From contig NZ_RBXT01000001.1 of assembly GCF_003635045.1 (NCBI RefSeq), forward strand, positions 3,959,596 to 4,023,595: a stretch of 64,000 nt of DNA. Reading direction: 5' to 3'. A program made the position numbers and the translations under genes. This document shows, one piece after another, positions 7,283 through 15,797 of the stretch (positions are counted from its first letter, which is position 1; every line of letters starts with the position of its first letter). This stretch comes from Terracoccus luteus (lineage in GTDB: Bacteria; Actinomycetota; Actinomycetes; Actinomycetales; Dermatophilaceae). A model generated the notes under the pieces. It made no database searches. It was not told where the DNA came from and worked only from the letters and a program-made list of their open reading frames with translations.

Positions 7283-9100
7283 ATGCACGAGGTGAGCGAC
7301 GACGCGACCACGGCCACGACGGCATCCGACCGAGCCCACGCGGCGTACCGCGCGGCCCGCGACCGCCTGCTCGCCCTGCGCGGGCAGCACGAGGAGGCCG
7401 TGGCGGGCCACGTGCCCCCGGACGTCGGTGACCGGTTCAACTGGGCGGTCGACTGGTTCGACGGCATCGCGCGCGGGGTCGACCGGCCGTGCCTCACCAT
7501 CGTCGACGACGCGGGCACGCCCGACGAGCGCGTCACGAGCGTCACCTTCGACGCGATGGCGCGCCGCTCCGACCAGGTGGCGGCGTGGCTGACGCAGGTC
7601 GGGATGCGCCGCGGGGACGCCGTACTGCTCATGCTCGGCAACCAGGTCGAGCTGTGGGAGACGATGCTCGGGGTGATGAAGATCGGTGCGGTCATCATGC
7701 CGACGACGACCGCCGCCGGGCCGGGCGACCTCGCCGACCGCATCGCTCGCGGGGCCGCGCGGGTGGTCGTGGCCGACTCCCGCGAGGCCCACAAGTTCGA
7801 CATGGTCGAGGGCGCGGACCTGCGCATCGCGGTGCCGACGGGCGCCGACACGACGGCGCCAGAGGGGTGGCACGACCTGCACGACGCCTACGCCCTCGAG
7901 ACCGGCCCGGCCGCGCATCCCGGGACCGCGCCCGACGACCGGCTGCTGCTCTACTTCACCTCGGGCACGACCAGCCGCCCGAAGCTCGTCGAGCACACGC
8001 AGGTCTCCTACCCGGTGGGTCACCTCTCGACGACGTACTGGCTCGGCCTCAAGCCCGGCGACGTGCACCTCAACATCAGCAGCCCGGGCTGGGCGAAGCA
8101 CGCGTGGTCGTGCTTCTTCGCCCCGTGGATCGCCGAGGCGACCGTGTTCGCCTACAACTACACGCGGTTCGACCCCGCCGCGCTCCTGCGCGTGCTGCGC
8201 GTGCACGAGGTGACCTCGCTGTGCGCGCCGCCGACGGTGTGGCGCATGCTCATCAACGCCGACCTGTCCGGTGGGCCGGGCTCGTTGCGCGAGGTCATCG
8301 GGGCGGGGGAGCCGCTCAACCCCGAGGTCATCGCGCGGGTGCACGAGGCGTGGGGCCTCACGGTCCGCGACGGCTACGGCCAGACCGAGATGACGGCGGT
8401 CGTCGGCAACACCGTCGGGTCACCCGTCAAGCCCGGGTCGATGGGCCGTCCGCTGCCCGGCTGCCCTGTCGTGCTCGTCGACCCCGTGTCGGGCGAGCGG
8501 GTGGAAACGCCCACGTCGCAAGGTGACTCGGCCGAGGGTGAGATCTGCCTCGACCTCGCCGAGCGACCGGTGCCGCTCATGACGGGCTACCAGGGCGACG
8601 ACGAGCGCAACGCCGAGGCGATGGCCGGCGGTTATTACCACACGGGTGATGTCGCGAGCGTCGACGCCGACGGCTACGTCACGTACGTCGGGCGCACCGA
8701 CGACGTCTTCAAGGCCAGCGACTACAAGATCAGCCCGTTCGAGGTCGAGTCGGTGCTCATCGAGCACCCCGCCGTCGCCGAGGCGGCCGTCGTGCCCGCG
8801 CCGGATGCCGTCCGGCTCGCCGTGCCCAAGGCGTACGTCGCGCTGGCGCCGGGTCACGAGCCCGGGCCCGAGGTCGCGCGGTCGATCCTCGCCCACGCCC
8901 GGGAGCGCCTGGCGCCGTGGCAGCGGGTGCGACGCGTCGAGTTCTTCGAGCTGCCCAAGACCATCTCGGGCAAGATCCGGCGGGTCGAGCTGCGCGGTCG
9001 CGAGACCGAGCTGTCCGACACCGGCGCCGGCTCGCCCGAGCTCGAGTGGCGCGACGACGACTTCCCCGAGCTGCGCGGCGGCGGGCCCGGGCGCGCCTGA
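7283..9100 (+). CDS. AMP-forming acyl-CoA synthetase (medium-chain/ACSM-like)
   Basis: The enzyme would adenylate a carboxylic acid and transfer it to CoA. It shows the P-loop-like YFTSGTTSRPKLVEH (about residues 225-239), the A5 motif YGQTEMT, the A7 Y-H-T-G-D, and the C-terminal A10 Lys in K-T-I-S-G-K-I-R-R. Residues such as SPGWAKHAWSCFFAPW match the medium-chain acyl-CoA synthetase group rather than acetyl-CoA synthetase. At 605 residues it is longer than typical ACSM enzymes (about 550), through an N-terminal region with DRFNWAVDWFD. The acid substrate is not deducible. The next gene is a tiny membrane protein unlikely to be functionally linked. Confidence 0.9.
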   Translation: MHEVSDDATTATTASDRAHAAYRAARDRLLALRGQHEEAVAGHVPPDVGDRFNWAVDWFDGIARGVDRPCLTIVDDAGTPDERVTSVTFDAMARRSDQVAAWLTQVGMRRGDAVLLMLGNQVELWETMLGVMKIGAVIMPTTTAAGPGDLADRIARGAARVVVADSREAHKFDMVEGADLRIAVPTGADTTAPEGWHDLHDAYALETGPAAHPGTAPDDRLLLYFTSGTTSRPKLVEHTQVSYPVGHLSTTYWLGLKPGDVHLNISSPGWAKHAWSCFFAPWIAEATVFAYNYTRFDPAALLRVLRVHEVTSLCAPPTVWRMLINADLSGGPGSLREVIGAGEPLNPEVIARVHEAWGLTVRDGYGQTEMTAVVGNTVGSPVKPGSMGRPLPGCPVVLVDPVSGERVETPTSQGDSAEGEICLDLAERPVPLMTGYQGDDERNAEAMAGGYYHTGDVASVDADGYVTYVGRTDDVFKASDYKISPFEVESVLIEHPAVAEAAVVPAPDAVRLAVPKAYVALAPGHEPGPEVARSILAHARERLAPWQRVRRVEFFELPKTISGKIRRVELRGRETELSDTGAGSPELEWRDDDFPELRGGGPGRA

Positions 9101-9222
9101 CGCGCCCCGCCGAGGCCCCGGCATCCGGCGCCGGTCGGTGGCAACCGTCGCGCGACGGCCACCACGGGCACACCCCCCGTTCACCCTCGGCTGGTCGGAT
9201 GAGGTGCACGAGGAGGTGCACG

Positions 9223-9423
9223 ATGAGCGCGACCCGGCGCAAGGCCGTCGTGGCGACCCTGGCGGTCGCCTACCTCCTGCTGCTCGTGTTCGGCGGTCGC
9301 CTCCTCGGGCCGAGCGCCGCCGTCGTCTCGATGGTCGGGGTGTTCGTCGTCGGGTTCGCCTGGCTGTGGCTGCTCGTCGCGCCGTGGGCCACCGAGGGCC
9401 GCGATCGACGCCGCGAGCCCTGA
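9223..9423 (+). CDS. Small two-helix membrane protein
   Basis: ATG 9223 follows GAGGAGG by 5 nt and opens a 66-residue protein with a basic N-terminus (SATRRK). Two hydrophobic stretches follow (about residues 9-27 and 32-53), then a charged tail ending DRRREP. I do not recognise a family. The strong ribosome binding site and clean start/stop make it a likely real gene. Confidence 0.65.
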   Translation: MSATRRKAVVATLAVAYLLLLVFGGRLLGPSAAVVSMVGVFVVGFAWLWLLVAPWATEGRDRRREP

Positions 9424-9487
9424 GCGCCGCCGACACCGCCGTCCGGACCGCCGGCCGCACCATCCCCACGCCGGCCCACAGCCGCCC

Positions 9488-9493
9488 TACGCT
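9488..9493 (+). promoter_or_regulatory. Putative -10 (TACGCT), 7 nt before GTG 9501
   Basis: TACGCT-GGCCCGC-GTG precedes the histidine phosphatase gene; no Shine-Dalgarno is present. Confidence 0.5.
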
Positions 9494-9500
9494 GGCCCGC

Positions 9501-10184
9501 GTGAGCCTCGAGAACCGCCCGACCCGCATCGTGCTCGTGCGTCACGGTGAGTCGCAGGGCAACGTCGACGACACCGTCTACGAGCGGGTGCCCGACCACC
9601 GGCTCGGGCTGACCGAGCGCGGTGTCGAGCAGGCCCGCGCCACCGGTGCACGGCTGCGCGCCCTCATCGGTGACGAGTCGGTGGCCGTGTACGCCTCGCC
9701 CTACGTGCGGGCCCGCCAGACCTTCGAGCTGCTCGGGCTCGACGTCGACGAGCGGGACGTCCGGGTCGAGCCACGCCTGCGCGAGCAGGACTGGGCCAAC
9801 TTCCAGGACCCCGCCGACATCGCCGCGCAGCGCGAGGCGCGCAACCGCTACGGGCACTTCTGGTACCGCTTCACCCACGGCGAGTCCGGCTCGGACGTCT
9901 ACGACCGGGTCTCGACCTTCCTCGAGTCGATGCACCGCAACTTCGAGACCCCCGACGCTCCGCGCAACGTCGTCATCGTCACCCACGGGCTGACCATGCG
10001 GCTGTTCTGCATGCGCTGGTTCCACTGGAGCGTCGAGTACTTCGAGTCGCTCGAGAACCCCGCCAACGGTGAGCCGGTGGTCCTGCTGCGCCAGCCGGAC
10101 CTGCGCTACAAGCTGTCGAAGCCGTTGCTGCAGTGGGACGCCGGTGTCACGCCGTCCGCGCGGGAACGCGCCAGCTGGCTCTGA
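9501..10184 (+). CDS. Histidine phosphatase family protein (phosphoglycerate-mutase-like)
   Basis: The 227-residue protein carries the family phosphohistidine motif LVRHGESQGN (residues 11-20). It also has the expected Arg in YVRARQTFELL, an acidic EPRLREQDWANF segment, and the second catalytic His in VIVTHGLTMRLF. It lacks the fuller signature of a glycolytic phosphoglycerate mutase and is best called a phosphatase of unknown substrate. GTG 9501 is chosen over upstream in-frame codons because the upstream part would overlap the preceding gene antisensibly and because of the promoter spacing. A second, unrelated histidine phosphatase lies at 31091-31699. Confidence 0.85.
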   Translation: MSLENRPTRIVLVRHGESQGNVDDTVYERVPDHRLGLTERGVEQARATGARLRALIGDESVAVYASPYVRARQTFELLGLDVDERDVRVEPRLREQDWANFQDPADIAAQREARNRYGHFWYRFTHGESGSDVYDRVSTFLESMHRNFETPDAPRNVVIVTHGLTMRLFCMRWFHWSVEYFESLENPANGEPVVLLRQPDLRYKLSKPLLQWDAGVTPSARERASWL

Positions 10185-10220
10185 GGCCAGTCGTCGTCGG
10201 TGGTGCTTACCCGGTCGCCG

Positions 10221-10844
10221 TCAGAGGTACTGGCCGGTGGGCCCGCCGTCGCCCGGCTGCCCCTGCATCGGATGGGCTCCCGCCCCGGCGGGGCCACCCG
10301 GTACAGCCTGGCCGCCCTGTCCGCCGAGCCCGGGCGGCAGGGCCCGCATCTGCTGCAGCTGCTGCTGGGCGGCCATCTGCTGGGCGACGAGGGCCGTCTG
10401 GATGCCGTGGAACAGCCCCTCGAGCCAGCCGACCAGCTGGGCCTGGGCGATGCGCAGCTCGGCGTCGCTCGGTGACTCGTCGCGGAACGGGAGGGCGATG
10501 CGGTCGAGCTCCTCGACGAGCTCGGGGGCGAGGCCGTCCTTGAGCTCGCCGAGCGAGCGGTGGTGGATGTCGGCGAGCCGCCGGCGACCCGCCTCGTCGA
10601 GGGGCGCGTTGCGCACCTCTTCGAGCAGCTGCTTGATCATCGAGCCGATGCGCATCACCTTGGCCGGCTCCTCGACGAGGTCGGCCGGGTTCGTCTGGTC
10701 GTGCCGGCGTCCGCCGTCGTGGTCGCCGTCGCCGCCGCGGTCGTCACGGTCGTCGCCGGGCGAGGACACGCCCATGCCGTCCTGGGTGACGACGACGATG
10801 CGGCGGTCGTCGTCTCCGGGCTGCTGGGGGGAGTCGGGGCTCAT
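10221..10844 (-). CDS. bpa: Bacterial proteasome activator Bpa (PafE)
   Basis: The protein ends in the tetrapeptide GQYL, the hydrophobic-Tyr-X motif with which Bpa/PafE docks into the alpha-ring pockets of the 20S proteasome. The core (about residues 60-150) is predicted all-helical and contains MRIGSMIKQLLEEVRNAP and LVGWLEGLFHGIQTAL, matching the DUF2587 fold that forms a dodecameric ring. Flanking N- and C-terminal segments are Gly/Pro/Gln-rich and probably disordered. Bpa stimulates ATP-independent degradation of unfolded proteins in mycobacteria; the same role is inferred here. ATG 10844 is used; ATG 10853 is an in-frame alternative. Transcribed divergently from a lipoprotein gene 37 bp away. 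Confidence 0.93.
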   Translation of the reverse strand: MSPDSPQQPGDDDRRIVVVTQDGMGVSSPGDDRDDRGGDGDHDGGRRHDQTNPADLVEEPAKVMRIGSMIKQLLEEVRNAPLDEAGRRRLADIHHRSLGELKDGLAPELVEELDRIALPFRDESPSDAELRIAQAQLVGWLEGLFHGIQTALVAQQMAAQQQLQQMRALPPGLGGQGGQAVPGGPAGAGAHPMQGQPGDGGPTGQYL

Positions 10845-10869
10845 GCCGACCATCCTGCCCCACGGCGCC

Positions 10870-10875
10870 TACGCT
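10870..10875 (+). promoter_or_regulatory. Putative -10 (TACGCT), 6 nt before GTG 10882
   Basis: TACGCT-CAGACG-GTG inside the short gap between divergent bpa and the lipoprotein gene. Confidence 0.5.
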
Positions 10876-10881
10876 CAGACG

Positions 10882-11481
10882 GTGGCCGTCACACGCAGGC
10901 ACGTCGGGGGCACCGTCCCGTCGGCCGCCGCGCGCGCAGGGCTGGCCGTCCTCACGGCGACCGCCCTGACCGCCGGTGCGGCCTCGTGCACCACGACGGA
11001 TGCCGGTGTGCCCCGTGAGCCCGGCCCCCCGGCATCCTCGGTGGTGACCGCGGAGCCGCGGCCCGAGCTCACGCCCGTCGACGGGAGTCTCGAGAGCGAG
11101 GCGAGCGACCCGCTGGAGGTGGGTCTGGGCGTGCCGGCGCGGGTGCCGTCCGAGCTCGCGCGGGTCGTGCGGGGCCGCGGCGCCACCGAGTGGGACAGCG
11201 GTGACCTCGGGGCGTCGTCGTCGGGCGCGACCTTCGCCGTGCGGGTCGCGTGCGTCGCCGACGGCGGCCCGGTCTCGACCGTCGTCGTCGTCACGCGCGG
11301 GCCGGTGGTGCCGGGGGAGGAGAACACCGACCGTCAGCGGCTGCTGCAGCGGCCCGTCTCGTGCGACGGCAAGCCCGTGAGGCTGGCCGTGGGGCGGCTG
11401 CCGGTCGGCGACGTCGGCATCGAGCTCGTCGAGCCCCCGGACACGGCGGTGCGCGGCTACGCCCTGCTCGTCAGGTCGTGA
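10882..11481 (+). CDS. Putative exported or lipo-protein of unknown function
   Basis: The 199-residue product has a basic N-terminus, a hydrophobic segment (about residues 14-32) and then G-A-A-S-C-T-T-T, which could be a weak lipobox (A-A-S-C). The mature part is polar, starts with a Pro/Glu-rich linker and holds two further cysteines (VACVADGG and VSCDGK) that could form a disulfide. No family is recognised. Its 3' end overlaps the convergent quinone oxidoreductase gene by 11 bp. Confidence 0.7.
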   Translation: MAVTRRHVGGTVPSAAARAGLAVLTATALTAGAASCTTTDAGVPREPGPPASSVVTAEPRPELTPVDGSLESEASDPLEVGLGVPARVPSELARVVRGRGATEWDSGDLGASSSGATFAVRVACVADGGPVSTVVVVTRGPVVPGEENTDRQRLLQRPVSCDGKPVRLAVGRLPVGDVGIELVEPPDTAVRGYALLVRS

Positions 11482-12448
11482 GCAGGATCTTGCCGATGTG
11501 GGTCGAGGCCTCCATCTCGCGGTGGGCCTCGGCGGCGTCCTCGAGGCGGTGGCGCGAGTGCACGATCGGGCGCACGTCGCCCGACTCGACCAGGGGCCAG
11601 ACGTGCTCGCGCACCGCGGCGACGATCGCGGCCTTCTCGGTGGCCGGCCGGGAGCGCAGCGAGGTGGCGATGACGGCACCGCGCTTGGCCAGCAGCACGC
11701 CCATGTCGAGCTCGCCCGTGCGGCCGCCCATGAGGCCGATGGTGACGAGGCGGCCGCCGGTGGCGAGGAGGTCGACGTTGCGCGAGAGGTACTTCGCGCC
11801 CATGTTGTCGAGGATGACGTCGGCGCCGTGGCCGTCGCTCAGCGCGCGCACGCGTTCGACGAAGTCCTCCTCGCGGTAGTTGACGAGCATCTCGGCCCCG
11901 AGGTCGCGGCAGACGTCGAGCTTGGCCTGGCTGCCCGCGGTGACGGCGACGTGGGCGCCGACCGCCTTGCCGAGCTGGATGGCCATCGTGCCGATGCCCG
12001 AGCTGCCGCCGTGCACGAGCAGCACCTGGCCGGGCTGGATGTTCGCGACGAGGAAGACGTTCGACCAGACGGTGCAGGCGACCTCGGGCAGGGCCGCGGC
12101 GTCCTCGAGGCTGACACCGGAGGGCACGGGCAGCAGCTGCCCGGCGGGCACGACGGCCTGCTCCGCGTAGCCGCCGCCGTCGAGCAGGGCACACACCTCG
12201 CCACCCACGGTCCAGCCCTCGACGCCGTCACCGAGGGCGGCCACCCGGCCGCTGACCTCGAGGCCCGGTAACGGGGAGGCGCCCTCCGGCGGCGGGTAGT
12301 GACCGAGGCGCTGCATGACGTCGGCCCGGTTGACGCCGGCAGCGACGACGTCGACGAGCACCTCGCCCGGCCCCGGGGTGGGGGCGTCGACGTCGGCGGG
12401 GACGAGGGCCTCGGGCCCACCGGGCTGGGGCAGGGTGATCGCGCGCAT
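11471..12448 (-). CDS. NAD(P)H-quinone oxidoreductase, PIG3/TP53I3 type
   Basis: This is a 325-residue zinc-independent medium-chain dehydrogenase. The catalytic-domain segment GVNRADVMQRLGHYPPP is diagnostic of the PIG3-like quinone oxidoreductase group. The cofactor domain carries VHGGSSGIGTMAIQLGK (about residues 144-160), and the NADPH-type loop TAGSQAKLDVCRDLGAE follows. The zinc-binding Cys/Asp set of alcohol dehydrogenases is absent. It would reduce quinones with NADPH in the cytosol. A TAGAGT hexamer sits 6 nt before the ATG. Confidence 0.9.
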   Translation of the reverse strand: MRAITLPQPGGPEALVPADVDAPTPGPGEVLVDVVAAGVNRADVMQRLGHYPPPEGASPLPGLEVSGRVAALGDGVEGWTVGGEVCALLDGGGYAEQAVVPAGQLLPVPSGVSLEDAAALPEVACTVWSNVFLVANIQPGQVLLVHGGSSGIGTMAIQLGKAVGAHVAVTAGSQAKLDVCRDLGAEMLVNYREEDFVERVRALSDGHGADVILDNMGAKYLSRNVDLLATGGRLVTIGLMGGRTGELDMGVLLAKRGAVIATSLRSRPATEKAAIVAAVREHVWPLVESGDVRPIVHSRHRLEDAAEAHREMEASTHIGKILLTT

Positions 12449-12454
12449 GGTCCG

Positions 12455-12460
12455 ACTCTA
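12455..12460 (-). promoter_or_regulatory. Putative -10 (TAGAGT), 6 nt before ATG 12448
   Basis: The minus strand reads TAGAGT-CGGACC-ATG, overlapping the 3' end of the upstream S51-like gene. Confidence 0.45.
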
Positions 12461-13198
12461 TTGACCGGCGGCGAGCCGCCTGACGGTGACCGGCGCGTCC
12501 GGTGCGTCGGGTGCGGAGGCGGAGGCATCCGGCGCCCGGTCGACGTGCCACACGTGCCCGGCCCCGACGACGCGCCCGCCGGGGTGCAGCGCGGTGTCCT
12601 CGTCGATCGCCACCCCGTGCGGGGCGAGGCCGGCCTCGACGACGGCGACGAGGCGCGAGAGGTTGCCCCACTGCGCGGCGTGGACGTCGACGGCGCCTGC
12701 GACGAGACCGATGCCGGGGACGACCGTGACGGGGTCGAGCCCCTCGTTGCCGTCCTCGGGGCATACGGGGCGGCCGGCGAGACGCCAGCCACCGATGACG
12801 GCGTGCTCGGCCGCGATGGCGGCGCCCGCCGAGAACCCGGCGTACGGCATCCCGCCCTGCACGCGCTCACGGATGGCGTCGAAGGCGGGGGCGAGCGACG
12901 CGTGGTACTCGGGCGTCGGGCCGCCGCCGACGAAGAGGCCGTCGGCGCCGTCGAGCGCGGAGGCGTCGACGGCGGACCCCTCTGCTACCCGGACGACGGA
13001 CAGCTCGTGGCCACCGACGAGGTCGAGCAGGTGCACGTACCGCGCGTGGTACTCGAGCGAGTCCGGGCCGGTGCCCATCACGACGAGCGTGACGGTGGGC
13101 GTGCCCCCGGCGCGGCGGGCCGCGGCGTCGACGAAGGCCCGGTAGAGCGCGGCGGCGTGGGAGTCGTCCCACCCGCCGCCCACGAGGTGGACGTCCAT
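12458..13198 (-). CDS. Peptidase S51 / class I glutamine-amidotransferase-like protein
   Basis: The 246-residue protein has the flavodoxin-like fold signatures of peptidase S51 (dipeptidase E, cyanophycinase): LFVGGGPTPEYH near residues 88-99, then the nucleophile elbow Y-A-G-F-S-A-G with Ser123, and a C-terminal GVAIDEDTAL segment as in cyanophycinases. Activity on acyl-Asp dipeptides or a related substrate is plausible but unproven. The last ~25 residues are an Ala/Asp/Pro repeat-like tail. The gene lies just upstream of the quinone oxidoreductase (9-bp gap) and downstream of the IclR regulator on the same strand. Confidence 0.75.
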   Translation of the reverse strand: MDVHLVGGGWDDSHAAALYRAFVDAAARRAGGTPTVTLVVMGTGPDSLEYHARYVHLLDLVGGHELSVVRVAEGSAVDASALDGADGLFVGGGPTPEYHASLAPAFDAIRERVQGGMPYAGFSAGAAIAAEHAVIGGWRLAGRPVCPEDGNEGLDPVTVVPGIGLVAGAVDVHAAQWGNLSRLVAVVEAGLAPHGVAIDEDTALHPGGRVVGAGHVWHVDRAPDASASAPDAPDAPVTVRRLAAGQ

Positions 13199-13204
13199 GG
13201 CGCC

Positions 13205-13210
13205 ACCCTA
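13205..13210 (-). promoter_or_regulatory. Putative -10 (TAGGGT), 6 nt before ATG 13198
   Basis: TAGGGT-GGCGCC-ATG on the minus strand, in the 9-bp gap after the IclR stop codon and its last codons, gives the S51-like gene its own leaderless start. Confidence 0.5.
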
Positions 13211-13996
13211 GGGACGCCGGGGCCGCGACGGGTCGCTGCGCGGCGGGCTCACCCGCCGGGCGATCTCGGCGGCAGCCGCACGGACGGCATCGACGAGGCA
13301 GAGCAGGTGTTCGGCGGTGGCGTCCTGCGCGCGCACCGTGACGGCGATGGCGGCGACGGGGCGGCGGGACCGGTCGGTGACGGCGACCGCGACCGAGGAC
13401 AGGCCGGGGGTGACGGTGTCGTCCTCCCGGGCGAACCCCTCGGCACGGGTTCGCGCGAGCAGGCTGCGCAGCTCGGTCAGCGACCGCGGCCCCGCCTCGT
13501 GGCGCCGGGTGAACGAGGCCCGGTCGGGGTAGAGCGCGCGCACCTGGGCCGCGGGGAGGGCGGCGAGCAGGGCGAGCCCGCTGGCCGTGAGGTGGGCCGG
13601 CAGGCGCACGCCGACGTCGGTGACGAGGGTGGGCTGTCCGGGCGCGCGCTCCTCGAGCAGGTAGATGACGTCGCGGCCGTCGAGGGTGGCGAGGTGGGCG
13701 TTGCGGGCCGACCGGTCGACGAGCCGGCGCACGGCCGAGCGCGCGAGCCGCGCGAGCGGGGCCTGACGCTGGTAGGCCGAGCCGAGCTCGTAGGCGGCCT
13801 GGCCGAGGCCGTAGCGGCGGTCGTCGGCGTAGTGCGTGACGTAGCCGCGCGAGACGAGCACGGTGAGCAGGTGGTAGACCGACGACCGGGGCAGGCCGAG
13901 GTCGCGGGCCACCGCCGCCGCGGGCAGCGGCTCGGCATGGCTTGACAGGTGCTCGAGCACGTCGAGGGCGCTCGCCGCCGCCGGTGCGTTCGCCAC
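13208..13996 (-). CDS. IclR-family transcriptional regulator, probable hut regulator
   Basis: An N-terminal winged helix (about residues 8-70: ALDVLEHLSS, LGLPRSSVYHLLTVLVSRGYV) is followed by the ~170-residue IclR effector-binding domain with L-T-A-S-G-L-A-L-L-A and the C-terminal AIAVTVRAQD. IclR proteins bind small molecules and control catabolic genes next door. This one is divergent from hutH, so urocanate- or histidine-responsive control of the hut genes is a reasonable inference. GTG 13996 is chosen because GGAGGG lies just upstream; a TTG at 14017 would extend it by seven residues. Confidence 0.85.
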   Translation of the reverse strand: MANAPAAASALDVLEHLSSHAEPLPAAAVARDLGLPRSSVYHLLTVLVSRGYVTHYADDRRYGLGQAAYELGSAYQRQAPLARLARSAVRRLVDRSARNAHLATLDGRDVIYLLEERAPGQPTLVTDVGVRLPAHLTASGLALLAALPAAQVRALYPDRASFTRRHEAGPRSLTELRSLLARTRAEGFAREDDTVTPGLSSVAVAVTDRSRRPVAAIAVTVRAQDATAEHLLCLVDAVRAAAAEIARRVSPPRSDPSRPRRP

Positions 13997-14019
13997 CCCA
14001 CCACCCTCCGTCCCCAACC

Positions 14020-14085
14020 CCGTCGAGAGGGCGCCAAGACCCCGTCGAGACGACGCTTGGACCCCGTCGAGTGGTCACGCCCCGC
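14020..14085 (+). repeat. Three forward units of the CCGTCGAG repeat, 22-bp period
   Basis: CCGTCGAG begins at 14020, 14042 and 14064, exactly 22 bp apart, with diverged 3' halves. The array lies in the iclR-hutH intergenic region. A matching pair in inverted orientation follows hutH at 15798-15827. Same family as 29869-29925, 43139-43193, 44212-44301 and 45145-45196. Confidence 0.7.
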
Positions 14086-14140
14086 CGTGGCCCACCCGCA
14101 CGGATGCCGGTGAGCCGGGTGGCGCGACCGCCTCTCGTGT

Positions 14141-14156
14141 GTCTCGTATCCGAGAC
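14141..14156. promoter_or_regulatory. Perfect inverted repeat, candidate operator for hut genes
   Basis: GTCTCG-TATC-CGAGAC forms a 6+4+6 perfect palindrome between the divergent iclR-type gene and hutH. It overlaps a TATC...GATA symmetry and lies about 55 bp upstream of the hutH start. IclR regulators bind such palindromes, so it is a candidate operator. Confidence 0.5.
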
Positions 14157-14210
14157 GATACCTTGCGGTGATAGCTCTCGGGCCCGACCGGGCCGCGATT
14201 CGATGGGGGC

Positions 14211-15794
14211 ATGACGAGGACGGCCCCGATGCAGCACCCGACGCAGCCCCAGACAACCGGCACGGTCACGGTGGGCACCGGCCCCCTGACGATCGAGGAC
14301 GTCGTCGCGGTGGCCCGGCACGGGGCCGGGGTGCGCCTCGGCGACGACGCGTGTTCCGCCATCGAGGCCAGCCGCACGGTCGTCGAGGCCCTCGCCGACG
14401 ACGTCGTGCCGCACTACGGCATCTCGACGGGGTTCGGCGCCCTCGCCACCCGCCACATCCCGACGGCGATGCGCGCCCAGCTGCAGCGCTCGCTCGTCCG
14501 GTCGCACGCGGCCGGCAGCGGCCCCGAGGTCGAGCGCGAGGTCGTTCGGGCGCTCATGCTGCTGCGCCTGTCGACCCTCGCGACGGGGCGCACCGGCGTG
14601 CGGCTCGAGACGGCCCGCGCCTACGCGTCGCTGCTCGACGCCGGCATCACCCCCGTCGTGCACGAGTACGGCTCGCTCGGCTGCTCCGGCGACCTCGCCC
14701 CCCTGGCCCACTGCGCGCTCGCCGTCATGGGTGAGGGCCCGGTGCGCCTCGCCGACGGCACGCTCACCGATGCGGGGACGGCACTGCGCGACAACGGCAT
14801 CCGGCCCGTCGAGCTCGCCGAGAAGGAGGGGCTCGCCCTCATCAACGGCACCGACGGCATGCTCGGCATGCTCGCCCTCGCCGTCACCGACCTGCGCGAC
14901 CTGCTCGTCGTCGCCGACATCACCGCGGCGATGAGCGTCGAGGGGCTGCTCGGCTCGGACAGCGTGTTCGCCGCCGACCTGCACGCCCTGCGGCCGCAGC
15001 CCGGCCAGGCCCGCTCGGCCGCGAACATCGTTGCCGTCATGGCGAACTCACCCATCCGCGAGTCGCACCGCACCGACGCCTGTACGCGTGTGCAGGACGC
15101 CTACTCGCTGCGCTGCGCGCCCCAGGTGGCCGGCGGCGCGCGGGACACCGTCGAGCACGCCGCCCGGGTGGCCGGGTACGAGCTCGCCTCGGCCGTCGAC
15201 AACCCCGTCGTCACCCCCGACGGGCGGGTCGAGAGCAACGGCAACTTCCACGGCGCCCCCGTCGCCTACGTGCTCGACTTCCTCGCCATCGTCACCGCCG
15301 ACGTCGCCTCGATGAGCGAGCGGCGCACCGACCGCTTCCTCGACGCCGCGCGCAGCCACGGCTTGCCGCCCTTCCTCGCCGACGACCCGGGCGTCGACAG
15401 CGGCCACATGATCGCGCAGTACACGCAGGCCGCCATCGTCAGCGAGCTCAAGCGCCTCGCGGTGCCGGCGAGCGTCGACTCGATCCCGAGCTCGGCCATG
15501 CAGGAGGACCACGTGTCGATGGGCTGGTCGGGCGCCCGAAAGCTGCGGCGGGCGGTCGACGGGCTGACCCGCGTGCTCGCCGTCGAGCTGCTCACGGCCG
15601 CCCGCGGCATCGAGCTGCGCGCCCCGCTCGCACCCGCGCCGGCCACGGCATCCGTCATCGCGGCGCTGCGCGAGACGGTGCCCGGCAGCGGACCCGACCG
15701 CTTCCTCGCCCCCGAGATCGAGGATGCCGTCGAGCTCGTGCGCAGCGGACGCGCGCGGGCGGCGGCCGAGGCCGTCACCGGCCCCCTCGCCTGA
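14211..15794 (+). CDS. hutH: Histidine ammonia-lyase
   Basis: HutH deaminates L-histidine to urocanate, the first step of histidine use. The 527-residue protein has YGISTGFGAL (about residues 65-74) and the cofactor-forming loop GSLGCSGDLAPLAHCA. The self-cyclising tripeptide is Cys-Ser-Gly instead of the commoner Ala-Ser-Gly; this change is seen in other family members and should still yield the MIO group. Other family blocks are SNGNFHGAPVAYVLDFLA and the Gln-Glu-Asp-His-Val-Ser-Met stretch. It is bracketed by inverted arrays of the CCGTCGAG repeat, and hutU follows about 200 bp downstream. Confidence 0.95.
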   Translation: MTRTAPMQHPTQPQTTGTVTVGTGPLTIEDVVAVARHGAGVRLGDDACSAIEASRTVVEALADDVVPHYGISTGFGALATRHIPTAMRAQLQRSLVRSHAAGSGPEVEREVVRALMLLRLSTLATGRTGVRLETARAYASLLDAGITPVVHEYGSLGCSGDLAPLAHCALAVMGEGPVRLADGTLTDAGTALRDNGIRPVELAEKEGLALINGTDGMLGMLALAVTDLRDLLVVADITAAMSVEGLLGSDSVFAADLHALRPQPGQARSAANIVAVMANSPIRESHRTDACTRVQDAYSLRCAPQVAGGARDTVEHAARVAGYELASAVDNPVVTPDGRVESNGNFHGAPVAYVLDFLAIVTADVASMSERRTDRFLDAARSHGLPPFLADDPGVDSGHMIAQYTQAAIVSELKRLAVPASVDSIPSSAMQEDHVSMGWSGARKLRRAVDGLTRVLAVELLTAARGIELRAPLAPAPATASVIAALRETVPGSGPDRFLAPEIEDAVELVRSGRARAAAEAVTGPLA

Positions 15795-15797
15795 CCA

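Noticed and set aside
6566..8344. Minus-strand frame of nearly 600 codons opposite PH-domain and acyl-CoA synthetase genes
   Set aside because: No start signal or domain; a GC-driven shadow of the plus-strand genes.
14658..14720. Cys-Ser-Gly instead of Ala-Ser-Gly in HutH as a sign of inactivation
   Set aside because: Cys at this position is known in other active family members; the rest of the active site is intact.
12867..14984. Long minus-strand frame spanning the iclR and hutH region
   Set aside because: It runs antisense through hutH and out of frame through iclR; both of those genes have full family signatures.
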